This document shows, piece after piece, positions 59,074-64,000 of a stretch of DNA of 64,000 bases. The notes under the pieces were generated by a model. That model ran no database searches. It saw only the letters and a program-made list of their open reading frames with translations, and was not told where the DNA came from. The first letter of the stretch is position 1. Each line of letters begins with the position of its first letter. Source of the stretch: Acanthamoeba castellanii str. Neff (lineage: Eukaryota; Discosea; Longamoebia; Acanthamoebidae); assembly GCF_000313135.1 (NCBI RefSeq), contig NW_004457712.1, forward strand, positions 196,316-260,315, given 5' to 3'. The position numbers and the translations under genes are program-made.

Positions 59074-60460
59074 CATGGAACACGTTGGCCAAGGCGGCAA
59101 TGGAAGCCCATCCACAACTACCGCCAGCGCTCCTGGTGTAGGCACTGCCCCGATGGGCGACCACTTGCACTTCCTGCGCCCCTTTATACCCGAGCGGCTT
59201 GTACCTTCCCGACCTCTTTTCGTTTATTGATTTGGAATTGAGTAATCATGAGACTGCTTGGTTCGTGCCCCACCTCACAGGTTTTCTGCATCGACTTGTG
59301 CAACGAGATGAACGGAATCGAATTCAGCAAGTAAGTCGCTCTTTCTGTAACACAATGCCTTCCCCCATCTCACGGGCTTGGTGTCGTGTCGTGCGTATCA
59401 CGTGCGGCCATGTCACAGGTCGCGCAAGAACACCTTCACTCGGCTCGACCTCGTCAAACACATGCTCAAAATGCACGTGCACCACTTTCCCCTTGCAACA
59501 GCATGATGGCACTTGGGCCTCACTAGGCGGCCACGCTCAGGTTTGTGCACCTGAAGCACAAGATGAACCCTCGCCACGAATTCGCCATCGTCTGCCTCAC
59601 CGATGCCGCGATTTGGGTACCCATTGTTGGCCCCCTTTCTCTTCCATGGAGAAGCGCTCAATTCTCTTCCCACACGCTCAGTTCCAAGACTTCACGTCGG
59701 ACGTCGAGCTGTTGGCCAAGAAGGTGTCTACGCTCCAGACACAGGGTGACTTCCCGCGCTTCAACATGTCTTCCGTGTTTGATCTCTTGTACGTTGGGCC
59801 CTTCGAAGCTTCGTCGTTGGCTTTTTTACGCTCACACACGCGGTGTCTCCTGACATTACGTGATGCGCAGCGCCAAAAAGGTGGCCCTGCCCCAAGTGAC
59901 GATGGAAGACTTGAAGAGGGGCGGTGCGGACTACCTCTATCGAGTCCTCTTCATCTACTCTCGTACTACCGTTGTGCCGGAGTGGATCGACGGACGCGAG
60001 GTACATCTCCCTCTCCCTCTCCCTCTTCGCTGCCTCTTCTCAAGAGAGAAACGAACATCACATAACGGGACACATGCTTTTCTTGACGTATTCGAGATGG
60101 CGGACCGGCTACTCGCTACGCCAGTGTTCTTCTTCGACGGGCTCTACCTCCACAAGAAGCCCTCCAAGGAAAACAACCCACAAGGCGTCTACGGTAACCT
60201 ATTCCTCGTCGTCAGACCTAACGCTTGCGCTCGCCTGACGTGTGTGTGTGTGGGTGGGTGTGTGGGTGGGTGTGTGCGGTTGTGCAGATTTTTTGACGGA
60301 CATAGAGAGCCTTGAGGAGAACTCGTACTTTTCAGAGACGCATCAGAGTTTGCGTAGGATCTACACCAACTTCACCCTCCTCCTCGCCAACCCTCTCCAA
60401 CGCCCCGAGCAGGACAAGTTCAAGACCACCCTCGCCTCCAGCAAGCCGGTGAAGGACTGA
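59074..60460 (+). CDS. BABAM1: BRISC and BRCA1-A complex member 1 (MERIT40) homologue
   Basis: MERIT40 has a VWA-like fold and holds together the K63-deubiquitinase complexes BRISC and BRCA1-A. It starts at the ATG at 59074 with a Gly/Ser/Thr-rich N-terminus. The VWA-like core reads VFCIDLCNEMNGIEF, LVKHMLKMHVHHF, then HKMNPRHEFAIVCLTDAAIW. After TQGDFPRFNMSSVFDLL come LYRVLFIYSRT and TPVFFFDGLYLHKKP, as in MERIT40. The C-terminus keeps LLLANPLQRPEQDKF, matching the LLAHPLQRP hallmark. About eight introns; one at about 60195-60290 is a (TGTGTGGG)n repeat. Confidence 0.87.
60240..60284 (+). repeat. GT/GGGT repeat in a BABAM1 intron
   Basis: A (TGTGTGGG)-type run of about 45 bp lies inside the second last intron of the MERIT40 gene. 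Confidence 0.85.
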
Positions 60461-60555
60461 CCACTCCAACTCAACACAACCCACATTTACACACGTAGCC
60501 TATTTATTGATCACGATCAGCCAATGAAGTCGCGGTAACGCACTTGAGAAGAAGC

Positions 60556-61642
60556 TTAGGTGTGGCGAATGATCTCCATCTTGCCCTCGCGCACGTAGGG
60601 TTCGATCTCCTCCCGGGGCAGATAGGCCACCGAGCCCTTCTTCAGGTTGACCGGTCCCTGGCTGTTGAGCGGAAGGAGAGAATCAAGGTGAGCTTCCAGC
60701 CTTTGTACAGAACGCTGGAAGGGAGAACCAACCTGGTCATGATGTAGATATCCTCGTTAGCTCGCACGTCAACTCGGTAGTGGACAGGGGGCTGGCTCAG
60801 GTCCTGAATAAGCGTTCGCCCACCCGGTTGAGTAAACGCGAATCATAGTTCATGTCTTCACACCTACGCTACGTACTCCGGTGATATCGAGTCCCTCACC
60901 GCCCATATACTCGGCGACGAGGTTGCAGTACTTGTGGAAGTACTGCTGTTCGCTCTGTGGTTGAATGGGTGAGAAACCTTTCAGCACCGACCAGGTGCAA
61001 AGCTAGTCACAGCCACGAAAAGCTACTTGTTGGGGAGCCCAGCACGCACTTCATCAAGGTTTGGTCGGAGGTTCTCCTCAAGGACCGCACCCTTCTCCCA
61101 TCGCAGGTTTTCGATGTCCCTCCTCCTCGTAGCGCTGATGAACCCATATAGTACTCGTCAGCGAGGGAAGAGGAAGGGCAGAGCACAAGCTTACCCATAG
61201 ACGTGAGCGCAGTTGATGGCTCGCTGCACTGCGGCCAAATGCACGGTCAAAGCAAAGTGCTGGGTCTCCTCGAGTGGCGTGGGCTCCTCACTGTCCATGT
61301 TGCTGCGTTGTGCGAAGGAACCACGAGCACCACTACGTCAGATGCGTCTTCAGAGTTGACTAGTTGGGGCGTACTCGACGATGGGGAACACTGCTTCCTC
61401 GAACACTTTTCGCACATCCTCACGCATCTTCCCGATCAAATCAGCCTGAGGAGATAGAATGAGATGTAAGGCCAAAGTAGCACATCACGGCGAGGCATAA
61501 AACGACGCGGAGTTCCACATACGTTGAAGGGGGGCAAAACTTCCCCTCGTGTGAGTTCGCGGATGAGTTGCACGCCCCATTGTGCACAACGTGGGACTTC
61601 TACGACTTCGTCCTCGCCTACCTGAACCGCCAAGTTCTCCAT
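60556..61642 (-). CDS. GINS1: GINS complex subunit PSF1 homologue
   Basis: PSF1 is part of GINS, which completes the CMG replicative helicase. The start is the ATG at 61642. N-terminal QLIRELTRGEVLPPFN matches the PSF1 start. An HLAAVQRAINCAHVYG helix follows. The YMGGEGLDITGDLSQPP block matches the family's highly conserved EGLDIT segment, and the C-terminal VNLKKGSVAYLPREEIEPYV domain is the PSF1 B domain. The total fits the usual roughly 200 residues. It converges with BABAM1 (95 bp between stops). Confidence 0.87.
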
Positions 61643-61787
61643 GTTGTAATTTGATCCTCGAATCCTCCCCGATTTCCCGGTCACGTTTTGGCGCGAAGGA
61701 GCTTGCCCAAGCCAGCCGCCTCCTTAAATTCGAAGGGGCAACTTTTCCAGCGACTGCACCCCAAGGAAGGAGGTGCGCCCGAAGAAG
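61643..61787. promoter_or_regulatory. 145-bp divergent promoter (PSF1 / membrane protein)
   Basis: The gap between the opposed ATGs is 145 bp and holds a TTTTGGCGCGAAGG stretch at 61687-61700. That resembles an E2F-type site (TTTGGCGC), which would fit a replication gene. Confidence 0.4.
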
Positions 61788-64000
61788 ATGTCGTCTTTGG
61801 TCGGAGGCCTTGAGCGTTCCATCGGGTTCTTCAAGGCACGTGAGGCTCCCTCCACATGTGAACCAATCAATCTATCTTTCATCACTTCTCGCCACCATTT
61901 CGATCCTTCTCTTAGAACAACTTAGTTTTATCGCCAACGTTGTGGTCCCCCTTTCTTAATCAAGGAATCAGGAATCACATCAAGGAATATACTATAATGT
62001 AAAGAAATAATAATCAATAACCTTCCTTTTGGGCACGTCGTGTTGCTCTTGCAGGTGCTGGACCTGGCGCCGGCCTACAGGGAACAAGGCCGCCACGCGC
62101 GCTCACAGATAGGCGGCCTGTTGTTCTACCTTTACGTGCCCGTCCTGTTTGCGTACCTCTACTACACCATCCAGCCCGTCTACGTGCCCCTTCCTTCGTG
62201 CTGCATCTGCGCCACGCACTACACAGTCAACGACTCGTGGGTGTTCGAGGCCGAAAACGCCACCTGCTCCAGCGATCAGTACCCCGCCTTCTAGTCTCCC
62301 TCGGCCAAACTCTCTATCTTGAGTCTTATGCTGTTCTGCGCTCTGGTCAGGTCGTGCGTGGCGTATGTGCAAAGCAAGCTGGAGGCCGTGTGTTCCAAGT
62401 ACGCCGTCCTTCTTACCATCCACCGCGGCGCAACGCGAGCACACAGCTGATCGGCCAAACTGGTGATTTGTGTCGGCAGAGCACTGTCCTACGAGCCTAC
62501 GATAGCGCCCGATCTATGGGTCTCGGTGCAGAACATTGGTTGCTGGGGCCACGTGCCAGGGGACTCCTGCTCGTCGGACTGCATCGACCTCTCCTCGTCG
62601 TGGCTTGGTAAGCACGCTTCCCTCACGCGCCGCACCAGTGCAATGCTACACACACACACATGCGCCCTATTCTCATCCCTCCCCTGTGCTGTGCGCCTAC
62701 GCCAGCCCAAAAGGACTATACGGGTCCGCTCAATCGGGCCGAGGCTCGATACCGATGCGGCGGCGACTACGCGGGTCTGTGCGACATCAAGGTGGCCTAC
62801 CTCGACCAGGACAAGAAGCTGTTCGGACACGGCCTCTGTCAGTACCCCTCGCTCACCACCATCCTCACGCGTATCGGTTCTGCCATGGGTCTCTTCAACG
62901 GCATCCTCATCACCCTGCGCAGCAACATCCGCAGTTCGTGCCCCCCCAATTTTTATGCCTGCCCGGCCCCAAATGAGGAATTCATGCTGTACTCGCCAGT
63001 TACTGACGGGTCGTCCGGGTCGTGCACTTAGGTCTGCATCGCCGCGTTATGGCCAACGAAGTCAAAGCCCCGAGCGGGGACTGGCTCAGCTTTGCCAAGG
63101 GCGCTGGCATCACCCTCGTACATCCACCTTTCTTTCTGTCCCTGCTGCCCCTGTGGGTGCTCTGCATCGTAATCTCACATGTGTCAATTCTCTCCTAGAC
63201 CTTCAACTACTTCGGCTTCGCCGTTCTCGCTCTGGCCGAGGTGAGATCTTGGCCACCACGTGTTGCATGTGACATCACCATAGTCTCACACCGCACACAA
63301 TCATTCCTTATCCCAGGGCATTCCGCACAGGATGCGCTATGGCTCTCAGATAGCGGCCAGTCTGTTGCTTCTGTTCATCTCGTCTCCCCTGGCCGTGTAC
63401 GTATTCCATCGCCCAAGCGTTTCTCCACAGCGTTTCTCCGCAGCCGGCTAAACCCATTAACCCATCAACGTTGGTCGCAGGTACGTGATGTACATTTTGA
63501 GGGACCTCTGGGGTCCGATGCTGCTCATCCTTTCGATTCGCGTACGTTCCTCCCCCCCAATCCCCTTCCCCTTCATTCCTCGACGCCTAGTGGTCTCAAT
63601 GACCCAGCCTCTTTGCCTTGCTTCATCACAACCAGGGCGTGGCCAAGCTGATTATGCTGCGTACACTCTACACCATGATCCGTCTCGACTTGCGACTCTA
63701 CCAGAAGTACTATACAGTGAACGCGTAGTGTGTGTTGTGTGTGGTGTGTGGTGTGTGTGTCGTGTGTGTCGTGGGATTCTGGGCAACTCAGTTCCTCGGG
63801 GCGTCTATCATAGGAAGCGGATGGAAGAGCGTCAGGACCTCACGCTGCAGGCCTCCCTGTTCAACGTCGGCCCGGAAGAACTGGTCGGTCTCACCGCAAC
63901 GACTTCGGGCGAGGACGGACTCGCGCAGCCCGCGTCCCCGACCTCCGACCAATGTGGGAGTCGTAGCCGCCGGGGCAGTCTCGGCCAAGACCACGACTCC
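61788..64000 (+). CDS. Cysteine-rich multi-pass membrane protein, 3' partial, unknown
   Basis: No family is recognised. The first exon (61788-61835, MSSLVGGLERSIGFFK) joins the next at 62055 through a 219-nt intron whose donor is GCACGT (GC-AG). A hydrophobic segment follows (GGLLFYLYVPVLFAYLYY), then a Cys-rich lumenal or outer loop with CCIC, GCWGHVPGDSCSSDC, and a CGGDYAGLC pattern. After that come several more hydrophobic segments, including FNYFGFAVLALAE, IAASLLLLFISSPLAV and LWGPMLLILSIR. The last visible exon is hydrophilic (PEELVGLTATTSGEDG) and runs off the right edge. It could be a receptor or transporter-like protein; I have no firm basis for a choice. Confidence 0.68.
63728..63772 (+). 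repeat. GTGTGTCGTGTG repeat in an intron
   Basis: A GT-rich run of about 45 bp lies in the last visible intron of the membrane protein gene, next to the GTAGTG donor. Confidence 0.85.

Noticed and set aside
1..64000. tRNA, rRNA, insertion sequences and retroelements
   Set aside because: I looked for tRNA B-box-like sequences, reverse transcriptase and transposase motifs and terminal repeats by eye and saw none that hold up. A tRNAscan and repeat search would settle it.

Overview
This window is nuclear DNA of an intron-dense, GC-rich unicellular eukaryote. The best fit is an Acanthamoeba-like amoebozoan. Nearly every gene is cut by 60-100 nt introns whose donors are mostly GTACGT or GTACGC. 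Intergenic gaps are often only 70-600 bp. The gene set mixes conserved eukaryotic complexes (COP9, Mediator, GINS, complex I, CST) with the signalling families typical of amoebae (SH2-carrying kinases, RhoGEFs, FYVE proteins). The species is an inference from style and content, not proven by any one feature.

Layout. 1-2.7 kb: 3' part of an SH2-domain TKL kinase (Shk type). 3.1-6.5 kb: DH-PH RhoGEF. 6.8-7.8 kb (-): TLC-domain membrane protein. 8.4-10.1 kb (-): DGAT2-type acyltransferase. 10.1-13.8 kb (-): two tandem FYVE genes, the first also carrying a DH (RhoGEF) domain. 14.1-15.2 kb (-): RFX-type transcription factor. 15.8-25.5 kb: a very large NBAS/Sec39-type ER-Golgi tethering protein. 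25.8-28.5 kb: a NEDD8-type E2 and COP9 subunit CSN2, head to head. 29.0-36.4 kb: CHD6-9-like chromatin remodeller. 36.6-41.9 kb: zinc-ribbon/HIT-like protein, peptide deformylase, WDR70. 42.3-42.5 kb: relic of a GH38 alpha-mannosidase. 42.5-47.7 kb (-): YbaB/EbfC protein and an enlarged MUS81 nuclease. 47.8-48.6 kb (-): EF-hand membrane protein. 49.1-52.5 kb: WWE protein, RNF141-like RING protein, STN1. 52.6-56.3 kb (-): serpin and a type I membrane protein. 56.6-61.6 kb: MED20, ELOF1, NDUFA12, MERIT40/BABAM1, PSF1. 61.8 kb to the end: 5' part of a multi-pass membrane protein.

Most interesting points. (1) The MUS81 homologue reads in frame through 17 exons (about 1,095 residues) and carries a SAM domain and a BRCT-like segment between its N-terminal HhH and its winged helix. 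I do not know this architecture from MUS81 families. (2) At least five introns use GC-AG borders, several with a GCACGT donor that is the GTACGT donor with T changed to C. (3) A NEDD8 E2 and a COP9 (deneddylase) subunit share one short divergent promoter. (4) The two FYVE genes share an exactly 22-nt micro-exon. (5) The serpin and the CHD gene each need removal of exactly one base in a low-complexity coding stretch, which suggests assembly indels or real lesions. Exon coordinates are hand-derived and may be off by a base in places.
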